A stretch of DNA of 64,000 nt, taken from Acidulodesulfobacterium sp021802425. Its GTDB lineage: Bacteria > SZUA-79 > Acidulodesulfobacterales > Acidulodesulfobacteraceae. The first letter of the stretch is position 1, and each line of letters begins with the position of its first letter. The notes beneath the pieces are model-generated. The model did not search any database. It saw nothing but the letters and a program-made list of their open reading frames with translations, and had not been told where the DNA came from. A program made the translations under genes and the position numbers. The stretch covers positions 1 through 64,000 of the forward strand of contig JAJZXJ010000008.1 of assembly GCA_021802425.1 (NCBI GenBank). The letters run 5' to 3'. This document shows positions 45,181-54,509 of the stretch, one piece after another.

Positions 45181-45504
45181 TTTTTTCCCTCCATTAAACC
45201 TGGTTATTATTAATAGCTCCAAAATAATCGTGCGTGTACACTGTGCGCATAAATATATGTCAAAATAAAATACTTTGAAAACTTGGCTTACCCCCACTAT
45301 TGCATTGCCGGAATTTTTTAAGAGGCTTTTTGGCTATAACTTCTCTTAATGATTATGTTATCATAAAATAAAATATAGATATTATCAATACATATCTTTA
45401 TGCCCTAATTTTTCGCAGGAGGATCAAAGTTTATAAAAGAATATTAATTATTGACTTAAAATAGGACAATATAGTATTATTATATCATAACACAAAACGC
45501 AAAA
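45181..45504. other. 324-bp intergenic region upstream of tRNA-Ala
   Basis: It contains the ribosome site of the minus-strand exported protein gene at its left end, a loose stem (TTAAGAG...CTCTTAA, about 45319-45351) and the tRNA-Ala promoter at its right end. No coding frame is credible. Confidence 0.5.
45451..45480 (+). promoter_or_regulatory. Candidate sigma-70 promoter for tRNA-Ala
   Basis: TTGACT at 45451-45456 and TATTAT at 45475-45480 are separated by 18 bp, placing the start of transcription about 18 bases before the tRNA. Confidence 0.6.
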
Positions 45505-45580
45505 GGGGCTGTAGCTCAGTTGGCAGAGCGCTTGCATGGCATGCAAGAGGTCGTCGGTTCGACCCCGATCAGCTCCACCA
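45505..45580 (+). tRNA. tRNA-Ala (anticodon GGC)
   Basis: Acceptor GGGGCTG/CAGCTCC with the G3:U70 pair that identifies alanine tRNAs; D arm GCTC AGTTGGCA GAGC; anticodon stem CTTGC/GCAAG with loop ATGGCAT; T arm GTCGG TTCGACC CCGAT; encoded CCA. The total is 76 bases. Confidence 0.98.
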
Positions 45581-45628
45581 TTTAAAAAACTTACAACTGA
45601 CAAACCATAAAAATTAAGATTCGGGATA

Positions 45629-47005
45629 TTAAAAACCTATTTCCTCTCCGTAATCCGGCATATAAACATTAAACCCTTTTTCCTCGAGTTTGCTTTTATA
45701 AACTTTCATAACATACTCATCGCCATGAATCAGGCATACTTTTTGAGGCTTGACCTTTACGGCCGTTATCCATTCCACAAGTTCATTCTGGTCTGCATGC
45801 GACGAAAAGCCGTTTATTGTATAAATTTGCGCATTTACTTTAAAACTTTCGCCTAAAATATTCACTTTTTTTTCTTTTTCGACTATAAGCCTTCCCAGAG
45901 TTCCTTTTGCCTGATAGCCGACAAATATGACGGCATTTTCTTTTTTCCAGATATTATGCTTCAGGTGATGAAGAATCCTGCCGCCGTGGAGCATTCCGCT
46001 TCCGGCAATGATAATAGCCCTTCCTGATACATTATTAATTTGCTTAGATTCTTCGATATCTCTTACGATATTTAAATATGGAAAATCGAAAGGATCGCCT
46101 TTTTTAAAAAGCGGAATTTTATCCTCTTTAAAATAAGAGAGATTTTGAACAAATATATCGGTTACACTTAGAGCAAGCGGGGAATCCAAAAACACCTTGC
46201 ATGACGGAAGAAGACCCTGTTCGTAAAATTCCCTAAGCATATAAAGTATATCCTGCGCCCTCTCCGCAGCATAGCTGGGAATCAACACATTGCCGTTGTT
46301 TTTGAGCGTATCCGTGATTGCCGCTAAAAATTCTTCTTTAGATTCCTGAAAACTTCTGTGATTTCTGTCTCCGTAAGTTGTTTCGGTGTACACTACATCT
46401 GCTTCATCGGGATATTCAAAGTTTTTAACTATCGGTTTTTCTTTGTTTCCCAAATCGCCGGAAAAGATAACCGAGCCATCGCCCTTCTTTATTTTTACGA
46501 AAGACGAACCCAGAATATGCCCTGCGTCGCGAATTTCTATAACAAACCCGCTTTTTAAATTGTAAGGCTTATTATATTCTAAAACAGGGTTAAAAAAATC
46601 GAACGAGTTTAAAACATCAGATTCGTCATATAAAAGTTCCGGCTTTTTTTCGTTTTTCCTTAAAGATTTTTTTAATTCATATTTATAATTTTCGAATATT
46701 ATCTTTCCGGTGTCTAAAAGCAAAACTTTAGAAAGTTGGTATGTCGGTTTAGTGCATAGAATTTGCCCTTTAAATCCGTTTTTTACTAAAAAAGGAATTC
46801 TGCCGCAATGGTCTATGTGGGCATGGGTGAGTATTAAATAATCAACCTTTTTAGGATCGAAGCCGAGTTCGTAATTTTTATCCTCAAAATCCCTTTCTTG
46901 AAACAGCCCGCAATCCACCATTATATTCACATCATCTTTATCATCCGTTAACAGGTGGCAGCTTCCGGTAACATTTTTTGCGGCTCCAAAGGATTTTATA
47001 ATCAT
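45629..47005 (-). CDS. Metallo-beta-lactamase-fold RNase of the beta-CASP family (CPSF/YSH1-like)
   Basis: A probable RNA-processing or -degrading nuclease of 458 residues. The two-zinc site is seen in HAHIDHCGRIP (HxHxDH), DAGHILGSS, FSGDLGN and HADQNELVEW. The beta-CASP insert has PSYAAERAQDIL (motif A type) and IIIAGSGMLHGGRILHHL. The final motif is HGDEY. There is no KH domain as in archaeal CPSF1. The gene lies between tRNA-Ala and a barrel protein gene. Confidence 0.92.
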   Translation of the reverse strand: MIIKSFGAAKNVTGSCHLLTDDKDDVNIMVDCGLFQERDFEDKNYELGFDPKKVDYLILTHAHIDHCGRIPFLVKNGFKGQILCTKPTYQLSKVLLLDTGKIIFENYKYELKKSLRKNEKKPELLYDESDVLNSFDFFNPVLEYNKPYNLKSGFVIEIRDAGHILGSSFVKIKKGDGSVIFSGDLGNKEKPIVKNFEYPDEADVVYTETTYGDRNHRSFQESKEEFLAAITDTLKNNGNVLIPSYAAERAQDILYMLREFYEQGLLPSCKVFLDSPLALSVTDIFVQNLSYFKEDKIPLFKKGDPFDFPYLNIVRDIEESKQINNVSGRAIIIAGSGMLHGGRILHHLKHNIWKKENAVIFVGYQAKGTLGRLIVEKEKKVNILGESFKVNAQIYTINGFSSHADQNELVEWITAVKVKPQKVCLIHGDEYVMKVYKSKLEEKGFNVYMPDYGEEIGF

Positions 47006-47043
47006 TTTTATAATAAGCTCTTTATTTATATTTGAAATAATAA

Positions 47044-47892
47044 CTAAAATCTCAGCCTTAAACCAACCTCAGGACCGTCAAACGCTAAACTTCCATCGAC
47101 ATTATTTGTGTTAACATGAATCTTGTCATACACATAATCCGCAAAAACCGACAGAGGTCCGACCGCCTTATAGTTTACGCCCGCGTTTATATGGTAATAA
47201 TAGCCTTTTGAACCGATTGTGAATCCCTGGAATTTTCCTACCAATGATATATCGTTAAGTGGAGAAATTTTTATTCTTCCCCCGATAATGGGCAATGGTA
47301 AATTCACATTTTTTGATTCCGAAAGGGAAAGGGATGGGGCATCGAGCTCTGCTTTAGCCGTGATGACATTAACGCCCACCCCGATTCCGATTTCCGCATA
47401 TCTGTTTATCGAAAAATTATGTGTATAAAACAGTTTATAGCTGTACAAGTCTAATTTTGATGTTACGGGAGCGCTGGCGGTATAAGTCTGTCCGTTAAAA
47501 TAAACGGTTTGGGACAAAACTTTGGAGCCGCTATAAATGTATGGGACATAAGTAAAAGAAATTCTATTGTCGTATAATATTAAGAACGCGGCTTTAAACA
47601 TCGGTTCGGTCTTGGTTGTTTGAAGCCCGATATCCGAAGGAGTCATGTTTGTCGGAGCAAATCCGTTTACCAAATTCCCAACCGCTACATGCCCCGAAAG
47701 ATTTTGAAAATAGGCTCCGCCCTTTACCTCCGCGCCGAGCATACCCGAAGCATAAGCCTTAGGCGTATTTAAGGGTATGAAAGATATTAAAATCAAGCCG
47801 GCAAAAGCGGCAAAAATAAAAATAATAGATGAGCGGAATAATTTTAGAGATTTATTATTGTTAACGGTTCCTTTAAAATTTAGCATTGACAT
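47044..47892 (-). CDS. Outer-membrane beta-barrel protein, function unknown
   Basis: A 282-residue exported protein. A long signal region (to about residue 49, YASG) precedes a mature part that starts MLGAEVKGGAYFQNLSG and consists of alternating strands, ending in GPEVGLRLRF with the terminal phenylalanine of a barrel. The start may lie at the second methionine (MLNFKG), which keeps the hydrophobic stretch. The ribosome site GGGAGG precedes the first ATG. It resembles small integral outer-membrane proteins of deltaproteobacteria in shape only. Confidence 0.7.
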   Translation of the reverse strand: MSMLNFKGTVNNNKSLKLFRSSIIFIFAAFAGLILISFIPLNTPKAYASGMLGAEVKGGAYFQNLSGHVAVGNLVNGFAPTNMTPSDIGLQTTKTEPMFKAAFLILYDNRISFTYVPYIYSGSKVLSQTVYFNGQTYTASAPVTSKLDLYSYKLFYTHNFSINRYAEIGIGVGVNVITAKAELDAPSLSLSESKNVNLPLPIIGGRIKISPLNDISLVGKFQGFTIGSKGYYYHINAGVNYKAVGPLSVFADYVYDKIHVNTNNVDGSLAFDGPEVGLRLRF

Positions 47893-48125
47893 AATAAATA
47901 CCTCCCGTTTATTAAAAGTCGTTTATTTATATATTTATATTGCTAATATAGATTGCCTCTTTTTAACTTTTTTATTTTTTATTTTATTATTGTTATTATT
48001 TATTTTAAAACTTGTCAAGATATTTTTCTTGCTTTCAATAATGTATAAAATATAATATAATTCTTGCATATTTAACGGGTCTTTTTTGTTTCAACAAATT
48101 TACATAACGGGGGTCCATTATTTTA

Positions 48126-50405
48126 ATGAATTTTAAATATCTGGAAAACCTTACAAAGATAGTCGAAGGAGTGCTTACAAATTATAACATAGCTTATGCA
48201 TGGATAGGTATAAAAAAAGATAATTTCCTAATTCAGCCGATTCTTTCCATAGGATTCGAAAAATCTTTTCTCGATGAAATCGAGATAAGATGGGACGACT
48301 CGAAATACGGAAACGGGGAGGCGGGAAGATCGGTTAAAAGCGGCAAGCCCGTCGTATTAAATGATGTAAATAACGACCCCTCCTATAAATCTTTTTTAGA
48401 TTACGCCGAAAAATACGGCTATAAATCCTCTGCGGCAATCCCCCTTAAAATGGACGATACAATTTTAGGTTCGCTCAATGTCTATTCTAAAAGAAAAAAC
48501 TATTTCTCGGATAGGCTAATGAGTGAAATCACAGCTTTTAGCGAAGCGTTATCCCCGATAATATATAATACGATAATAAAAGAACCTCACCTCGATGAAA
48601 AACTGACTGAATATATGGAAGTGCTTTATGATATAACACTTAATATAAATAAGGGGGTAATGTCCGATTTAAATATAAATTACTTAATCTTAGACGCATT
48701 ATCCATTATCGAAAAACTGCTTATGGCTGACGGTTCCGAATTTATAATTTATAATAGAACGACGCATAAGCCCGAATTAAATGTTCCTTCGAAACTATGG
48801 ATAAAAAATTTTAGGAAATCGTCTTCGGATGAAGTTTTTCATGGAATAACGCCTGCCCTCGATTTTTTACTCAGCAGCTCGAAACCATATACCTATGACT
48901 ATACAAAATTTCCTCCTGCCATCCCGTTTTATTTAAAAAAGGGGCTTAAAACCATAGGCGGCGCTTCTATGAAGGCATACGTGTATGATAGGCAGTATGA
49001 AGCCGTGCTGGTTCTTGCGAGAAAATATAACAAGTTGTTTAAGGAAAGCGAACTCAGCCTGCTCCGGCTCCTATCGCAGCTTTTTTTCTCGAGCTATGCC
49101 GTAAACAAGTATATGTCAAATATAACCGCTCTCAGTAAAGACCTCGATATTCTTTCCCGTATCGATGTTTTAACGAATACATATAACAAAGAATCCTTTA
49201 TGATGTTTCTTAACGAAGAAATAAACCGCTACAAAATAGCAAAGGAAAGTTTTGTTATCGGGATAATCGACATCGATAATTTTAGCCACATAAACGATAC
49301 TTACGGCTATTCGATAGGCGACATCCTGATAAAAAGGGTTGCCGAATACTTAGAAGAAAGTCTTTCAAAATTTGGAATAATAGCGAGGTTAAGCGGTGAT
49401 GAATTTGGCGTGATTATGCAAAACACGACTAAAAAAATTGCAAATTCTACTTTAAACAAGCTGATTTCGGATTTATCCGATAAAAAGTTTAACTTGGACA
49501 ATATCTCGTTAAATTTAGGCATCACGGCAGGCATTGCAGAATTTCCGTCCGACGCGTCTCTCACGGATGAACTTCTGTCCATTGCCGATAACGCCCTTCA
49601 TTTTGCCAAAGAAGAAGGAAAAAGCATGGTGGGATATAAGGAAATTGCAAAAAATTATATAATTAAAAGCTCCAAGACCGATTTAATTTACAAAGCTATC
49701 GAACAGGACCTCTTTCTGCCTGCATTTCAACCGATAAGAAATATTAGCGATCTTGCAATTTACGGCTATGAATCCCTTGCAAGAATTAGAATGAACGGCG
49801 CGGTGTACTCGGCCTACGAATTTATTGACACAATAGAAAAGCTTAATCTTATTAACAAACTCGATTTTATTTTAATGGAAAAGGCTTTTGATATTTTTAA
49901 CCGGTTTTCAATGGATAACGCAATAGAAACAAAGCTTTTTTATAATATAAATCCCGGCATGTTTAAAAACGCAAAAAATATCGACGAATTAAAGAAAACA
50001 ATTAGAAAACATAATATGGAAGGAAAATTGTTCTTCGAAATTACGGAAAGAGAAACTCTCCCGAATTTAGAAGGATTTTCAAAATTTGTTAAGATTATGG
50101 ACGAAGAGGGGATATTTTTTGTGCTGGACGACTTTGGAAGCGGATATTCTTCCCTTAATTATCTTAAGTATCTTCCATCGACCCCTATTATAAAAATCGA
50201 CGGCTCATTCATTAAAAACTGCCATAAGAATAAAAGGGATGCCAGTCTTGTCGAAGGAATAGCGACACTGGCAAAAAGCATAGACATTATCCCGTTAGCC
50301 GAATTTGTCGAAAACGAAGAAATACTGACCGAATTAAAACAGAGGGGCATAGAGCTTGTTCAAGGATATTACACCGGCGAGCCTTCATTCGATATCAGCC
50401 TTTAA
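48126..50405 (+). CDS. Soluble GAF-GGDEF-EAL c-di-GMP protein
   Basis: A 759-residue cytosolic protein. An N-terminal GAF domain (about 1-165; RWDDSKYGNGEAGRSV, SSAAIPLKMDDTILGSLNVYS) is followed by a second GAF-like region (175-345), a GGDEF domain (about 350-510) and an EAL domain (520-755). The cyclase signature is SGDEF, permissive for activity, without the RxxD inhibitory site. The EAL motif reads ESLARIR and the loop motif EFVENEE replaces EGVET, while EITERE, DDFGSGYSSL and KIDGSFI are kept. Hydrolysis is possible but may be weak. It is convergent with another cyclase gene, 38 bp apart. Confidence 0.9.
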   Translation: MNFKYLENLTKIVEGVLTNYNIAYAWIGIKKDNFLIQPILSIGFEKSFLDEIEIRWDDSKYGNGEAGRSVKSGKPVVLNDVNNDPSYKSFLDYAEKYGYKSSAAIPLKMDDTILGSLNVYSKRKNYFSDRLMSEITAFSEALSPIIYNTIIKEPHLDEKLTEYMEVLYDITLNINKGVMSDLNINYLILDALSIIEKLLMADGSEFIIYNRTTHKPELNVPSKLWIKNFRKSSSDEVFHGITPALDFLLSSSKPYTYDYTKFPPAIPFYLKKGLKTIGGASMKAYVYDRQYEAVLVLARKYNKLFKESELSLLRLLSQLFFSSYAVNKYMSNITALSKDLDILSRIDVLTNTYNKESFMMFLNEEINRYKIAKESFVIGIIDIDNFSHINDTYGYSIGDILIKRVAEYLEESLSKFGIIARLSGDEFGVIMQNTTKKIANSTLNKLISDLSDKKFNLDNISLNLGITAGIAEFPSDASLTDELLSIADNALHFAKEEGKSMVGYKEIAKNYIIKSSKTDLIYKAIEQDLFLPAFQPIRNISDLAIYGYESLARIRMNGAVYSAYEFIDTIEKLNLINKLDFILMEKAFDIFNRFSMDNAIETKLFYNINPGMFKNAKNIDELKKTIRKHNMEGKLFFEITERETLPNLEGFSKFVKIMDEEGIFFVLDDFGSGYSSLNYLKYLPSTPIIKIDGSFIKNCHKNKRDASLVEGIATLAKSIDIIPLAEFVENEEILTELKQRGIELVQGYYTGEPSFDISL

Positions 50406-50443
50406 TTTAACCGGCTAATTTAGAATATATCTTCGCTTACATG

Positions 50444-51880
50444 CTATGAAGAACATGGCTTTTCAGTAAGCGAAGATGATTTGTATTTCTTCATTTTATA
50501 AAGTCTTTTATCGCCCTTTAGATACAAATCGTCAATTGTTTTTCCATCCTCAAGGTATGTCGCAAAGCCTATCGAAGCGCTAAGATTTATTATTACATCG
50601 TCTTCTAACATAAATTTCTTCTTTTTAAGCTCGTCTTTTATCTTTTTAATTATGCTCTTAGCGCCGCCTGCGTCGGTATCCGGAAGTATCACCATAAACT
50701 CGTCTCCCCCGAATCTCGATATGACATCACAGCTTCTTAAAGATTCCTTTAAAAAATTAACAAACATTTTTAATGTTATGTCGCCGATTTTATGTCCGTA
50801 CTTATCGTTAATATCTTTAAAATTATCGAGGTCGAACATTAAAATTGAAAATATAGCTTTGTTCCTGCCGGCCCTTGCTATCTCTTTTTCCAAAAAACCT
50901 TCGGCAAATCTTCTATTGAAAGCCTTCGTCAGAGAATCGACGGTTGCGTAAAAATGGGCTTCTTTATACACCTTTAGCGCCATTATGTAAGATGATATCG
51001 TATTGGCAACATCGACTACAAAGTTTATTACTTCATCCGTAAAATAATCTTTTTCCAGATTAAAAATATGAATTAACCCCTGAACCCTTGAATTAAAAGA
51101 TATGGGGACGCATATATAACCGCCGCTTTTTTGGGGATATATATGGTAGCGGCAGGTATAGTCCTTATTTATATCTTTTACGGTAAAAGGCTTATTTTCT
51201 CTTATTATATAACAAAGCGAAGGGTTATGAGTAACCTCTTTAGATTCGATAAAGCCGCCGCCGACAGGTTTTAACGAGGTTACGATATTAACCCTTTGCG
51301 AGTCAAAATCTATATTTTTTATCAATATCTGATTGGCTTTTACATTTTGTTTTAAAAAAATAAGCGCATCATGATAAATATCCTCTTCGTTGATTTCCCC
51401 TTGAATTTTTTTGATAAAATCGTTAAATTTCCTTAGCCTTTCCTGCGTATTGAGCAATTCCTCTTTTTGTTTTTTAAGTTTATTTTCATTTTCTTTAACT
51501 TCGGTTATGTCCGTTAATATGCAAAATCTGCCCGAATACTTGCCGGCATCATTGTAAATCGGGGTAGTAATCCTTCTTATATATTTAACTTTATGGTCTA
51601 ACTTGCGGGATATAATAGTTTTAAGCTGTTTTGGAGCGTTTTTGGCATCTCCGTTAATTTTTTTTGGGAAGAAAGGCACCAGGGTTTTAATAGATTTATC
51701 GACTTTTATTAATTTAAATAGATCCGCAGCTTTGGAACCCCTTAATTCAATTCCTTTTTCAAGTCCGCACATTTTTATAAAAGCTTCGTTATAGTCGATT
51801 ATCGTGTTATTTATATCATAAAATATAAAGCCGTCTGGAATATTCGAGAGCACATTTTTGCAAATATCGAGCTTTTCCAT
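50444..51880 (-). CDS. Soluble PAS-GAF diguanylate cyclase
   Basis: A 478-residue cytosolic sensor cyclase. An N-terminal PAS domain (about 8-130; NIPDGFIFYDINNTIIDYNEAFIKM) leads into a helical linker with a run of lysines and glutamines (about 130-160), a GAF domain (160-300; GGYICVPISFNSRVQGLIHIF) and a fully conserved GGDEF domain (RFGGDEFMVILPD). The RxxD inhibitory site (RSCD) is present five residues before it. No membrane segment. It would synthesise c-di-GMP under an intracellular ligand or redox cue. Confidence 0.92.
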   Translation of the reverse strand: MEKLDICKNVLSNIPDGFIFYDINNTIIDYNEAFIKMCGLEKGIELRGSKAADLFKLIKVDKSIKTLVPFFPKKINGDAKNAPKQLKTIISRKLDHKVKYIRRITTPIYNDAGKYSGRFCILTDITEVKENENKLKKQKEELLNTQERLRKFNDFIKKIQGEINEEDIYHDALIFLKQNVKANQILIKNIDFDSQRVNIVTSLKPVGGGFIESKEVTHNPSLCYIIRENKPFTVKDINKDYTCRYHIYPQKSGGYICVPISFNSRVQGLIHIFNLEKDYFTDEVINFVVDVANTISSYIMALKVYKEAHFYATVDSLTKAFNRRFAEGFLEKEIARAGRNKAIFSILMFDLDNFKDINDKYGHKIGDITLKMFVNFLKESLRSCDVISRFGGDEFMVILPDTDAGGAKSIIKKIKDELKKKKFMLEDDVIINLSASIGFATYLEDGKTIDDLYLKGDKRLYKMKKYKSSSLTEKPCSS

Positions 51881-51961
51881 TTACAACTCCATAAATTACA
51901 ATAAATTGCAATTTTTCGTTTTACCGGCTAAAGAGGTAAGAATTTATAAATTTTTTTTGAA

Positions 51962-52038
51962 TGGTCGGGACGACTGGATTTGAACCAGCGACCCCTTGCT
52001 CCCGAAGCAAGTGCGCTACCGAGCTGCGCTACGTCCCG
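51962..52038 (-). tRNA. tRNA-Pro (anticodon CGG)
   Basis: Minus strand, 77 bases including encoded CCA. Acceptor CGGGACG/CGTCCCG, D arm GCGC...GCGC with AGCTCGGTA loop, anticodon stem CTTGC/GCAAG with loop TTCGGGA, T arm GCTGG TTCAAAT CCAGT. It starts 10 bp downstream of rpe and could be on the same transcript. Confidence 0.97.
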
Positions 52039-52048
52039 AAAATAAAAA

Positions 52049-52699
52049 CTAAATTCTTTCCTTCATTTCCATAATTGTCCTTTTGTAATCATCGGTTTTA
52101 AATATTCCGGAACCGCTGACGATAATATTTGCTCCCGAATTAGAAACATCGGCAATATTAATAACCTTTATGCCGCCGTCAACCTCTACCTGTGTTTCTA
52201 ATTCGCGGCGCGATATGATTTTACGCATATTTTCTATCTTAAATAAAGACGAGTATATAAATTCCTGTCCGCTAAAACCCGGATTTACGGACATAATTAA
52301 AACCAAATCTATATAATCTAATATCTCATCCAAAGCCGCAATAGGCGTGGACGGATTTATCGCAACCCCGGGGCTTGCGCCCAATTCCCTGATTTTTTCG
52401 ACAGCCCTGTGCAAATGAATACACCCTTCCTGATGTATCGTCAAAATATCCGCTCCGCTTTTAACAAACTCTTCGATGTATCTTTCCGGTTTATCAATCA
52501 TCAAATGAACATCTAAGGGAATATCGGTTTCCGATTTTATTGCGCTGACAAGATCCCATCCGGCGGTTATATTTGGAACAAATATACCGTCCATAATATC
52601 GATGTGTATTAAATCGGCGCCCGCTTCTTTTATTAATTCAAGTTCGACTGCCAAATTTAATAAATTACCCGAAAGAATAGACGGCGCTATTTTTTTCAT
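52049..52699 (-). CDS. rpe: Ribulose-phosphate 3-epimerase
   Basis: Pentose phosphate enzyme interconverting ribulose-5-phosphate and xylulose-5-phosphate. A TIM barrel with the catalytic metal and acid residues in IAPSILSGN, HIDIMDGIFVPNITAG, DVHLMI, VLIMSVNPGFSGQEFI and VEVDGGIK. The length of 216 is normal. It begins nine bases after htpX. Confidence 0.96.
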   Translation of the reverse strand: MKKIAPSILSGNLLNLAVELELIKEAGADLIHIDIMDGIFVPNITAGWDLVSAIKSETDIPLDVHLMIDKPERYIEEFVKSGADILTIHQEGCIHLHRAVEKIRELGASPGVAINPSTPIAALDEILDYIDLVLIMSVNPGFSGQEFIYSSLFKIENMRKIISRRELETQVEVDGGIKVINIADVSNSGANIIVSGSGIFKTDDYKRTIMEMKERI

Positions 52700-52708
52700 T
52701 ATTTTTTA

Positions 52709-53569
52709 TTAAACCCCTCTTGCCATTTCCTTCAGCTTTTCAATTCTGTCTTCCGTTGCGGGATGAGTGCTGAACAAGCTTTTAAAAGCGCCGCTCCTGA
52801 GCGGATTTACTATAAACATATGCGCGGTAGCGTGGGTCATCTGATTTGCTGGCATAGGCTCTTCCTCATTTCCTGCTTCTAATTTGTTTAATGCGCTTGC
52901 TAAGTAAAGCGGATTGCCGCTTAACGCTGCCCCGCCCTTATCAGCCGCGTATTCCCTCTGTCTCGAGATTGCAAGCTGAATCAATGTGGCAATTAAAGGG
53001 GCGAGTATTGCCATTACGATTAAACCGACAATATTGCCTTCCCTATCGTTGCTCCTTCCCCCAAAACCTGTAAACATCGCCCCCCATTCGGCCATCCATG
53101 CAAGCATGCTAATCGCGCCGGCAACGGTAGCCGCAATAGAGCTTATCAGTATATCCCTGTTTTTTACATGGGTTAATTCGTGTCCGATAACGCCCGATAA
53201 TTCGTTATTGTTTAAAATTCTCATAATGCCCGTCGTAACGCAGACGGCGGCATGCTGAGGATTTCTACCGGTTGCAAAGGCATTCGGGGTATCTTCTTCT
53301 ACTATATAAACCTTAGGCATCGGGATATTTCCCCTTACCGCAAGATTTCTGACTATCGAATAAAGTTCAGGCTGTTCCGCCTCCGTAACGGGGGTGGCGT
53401 GGTACATAGATAAAACCATTTTATCGCTAAACCAATATGTCCCGATATTCATTATAGCCGCAAAAACTAGAGCTATTACCATGCCCTGTGTTCCTCCAAG
53501 CACGCCGCCGGCGGCAATAAGTATAACGGTAAGCAATGTCATTAATACAAAAGTCTTAAAATAATTCAT
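52709..53569 (-). CDS. htpX: Membrane zinc metalloprotease HtpX
   Basis: Quality-control protease of the inner membrane. Two N-terminal membrane helices (about 7-25 and 30-48), the zinc motif GHELTHVKNRD (HExxH), two further membrane helices (about 145-195), and the third-ligand region REYAADKGGA. The NTPNAFATGRNPQHAAVCVT stretch is the HtpX family signature. The length of 286 is normal. Confidence 0.95.
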   Translation of the reverse strand: MNYFKTFVLMTLLTVILIAAGGVLGGTQGMVIALVFAAIMNIGTYWFSDKMVLSMYHATPVTEAEQPELYSIVRNLAVRGNIPMPKVYIVEEDTPNAFATGRNPQHAAVCVTTGIMRILNNNELSGVIGHELTHVKNRDILISSIAATVAGAISMLAWMAEWGAMFTGFGGRSNDREGNIVGLIVMAILAPLIATLIQLAISRQREYAADKGGAALSGNPLYLASALNKLEAGNEEEPMPANQMTHATAHMFIVNPLRSGAFKSLFSTHPATEDRIEKLKEMARGV

Positions 53570-53751
53570 ACAACTAAATCCTCATCTTTTATCTATATGA
53601 TTGGCAAATTACGAATCGAAAATCAGTGAATATCAATTGAAAATCAACGGAACTCATCTCTTTTTTCGCATTTCTCGTTTGTCTTTGCCTTATAAATTCA
53701 TTATACCCCAAAATTTTATGAATTTGTTAAAAAATAATTATCTTTATTACA

Positions 53752-54432
53752 TTAATCTTTAAACAAAAGCCCGCCCCCTTCTCCCCCTTCCATATCTTTT
53801 TCCGCCCTTTTATCTATGCTTTCTCTTTTTTCGATAACATCTTCAATCTCGGAGGCGGACGGTAAATCACCCAAATCCTTAAGATTAAAAACCTCTAAAA
53901 AATGGTCGGTCGTCTTATAAATTAAAGGCTTTCCGATAATATCCTTCCTGCCCGCAACTTTAATAAGATTTTTTTCCAATAAAAATTTTATTATGCCTCC
54001 CGAATCTACCCCTCTTATCGTATCAACTTCGCTTTTAATGATCGGCTGCTTATATGCTATAATCGATAATGTTTCTAATTGCGGTTTTGTAAACTTTTGC
54101 GGCTTTACCTTTAAAAATTCGGAAATTATCCCGTAATATTCCGGCTTTGTCTTAAAACTGTAATTATCGTTATTGACGGATAAATATATCCCGTGTCTGC
54201 CGTTTTCGTTAAATTCGCCTTTTATAAATTCTATTGCTTTTAAAATCATTTCCTTCTTTTTTTTATCGATTTCCTCTTTCCCTTTATTTTTATTTTTAGA
54301 ACTTATATCAAAAATTTCGTAAAGCCTTTCCAAAGAGATTGATTCGCCGGATGTAAATATTATAGCTTCCATTGCCGAGGCAAGGATATTTATATCTTCA
54401 AAATAATCGTTTAAAGGATTTAACAAAATCAT
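53752..54432 (-). CDS. scpB: Segregation and condensation protein B
   Basis: A kleisin-associated winged-helix protein of the SMC-ScpAB condensin. Typical text: ILASAMEAIIFTSGESISLERL, YKTKPEYY-like YSFKTKPEYYGIISEFL, PQLETLSIIAYKQPIIKSEVDTIRGVDSGG and GRKDIIGKPLIYKTTDHFLEVF. The C-terminus ends in a glycine- and glutamate-rich tail. The partner scpA, commonly adjacent, is not in this window; the upstream gene is the di-iron protein. Confidence 0.94.
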   Translation of the reverse strand: MILLNPLNDYFEDINILASAMEAIIFTSGESISLERLYEIFDISSKNKNKGKEEIDKKKKEMILKAIEFIKGEFNENGRHGIYLSVNNDNYSFKTKPEYYGIISEFLKVKPQKFTKPQLETLSIIAYKQPIIKSEVDTIRGVDSGGIIKFLLEKNLIKVAGRKDIIGKPLIYKTTDHFLEVFNLKDLGDLPSASEIEDVIEKRESIDKRAEKDMEGGEGGGLLFKD

Positions 54433-54509
54433 ATAATAATTTCGCTAAGTACGGGTAAATAAAATTTAACGGGGCAAAAACGGCTGCGGGTCATAAAGAA
54501 ACTATTCCG

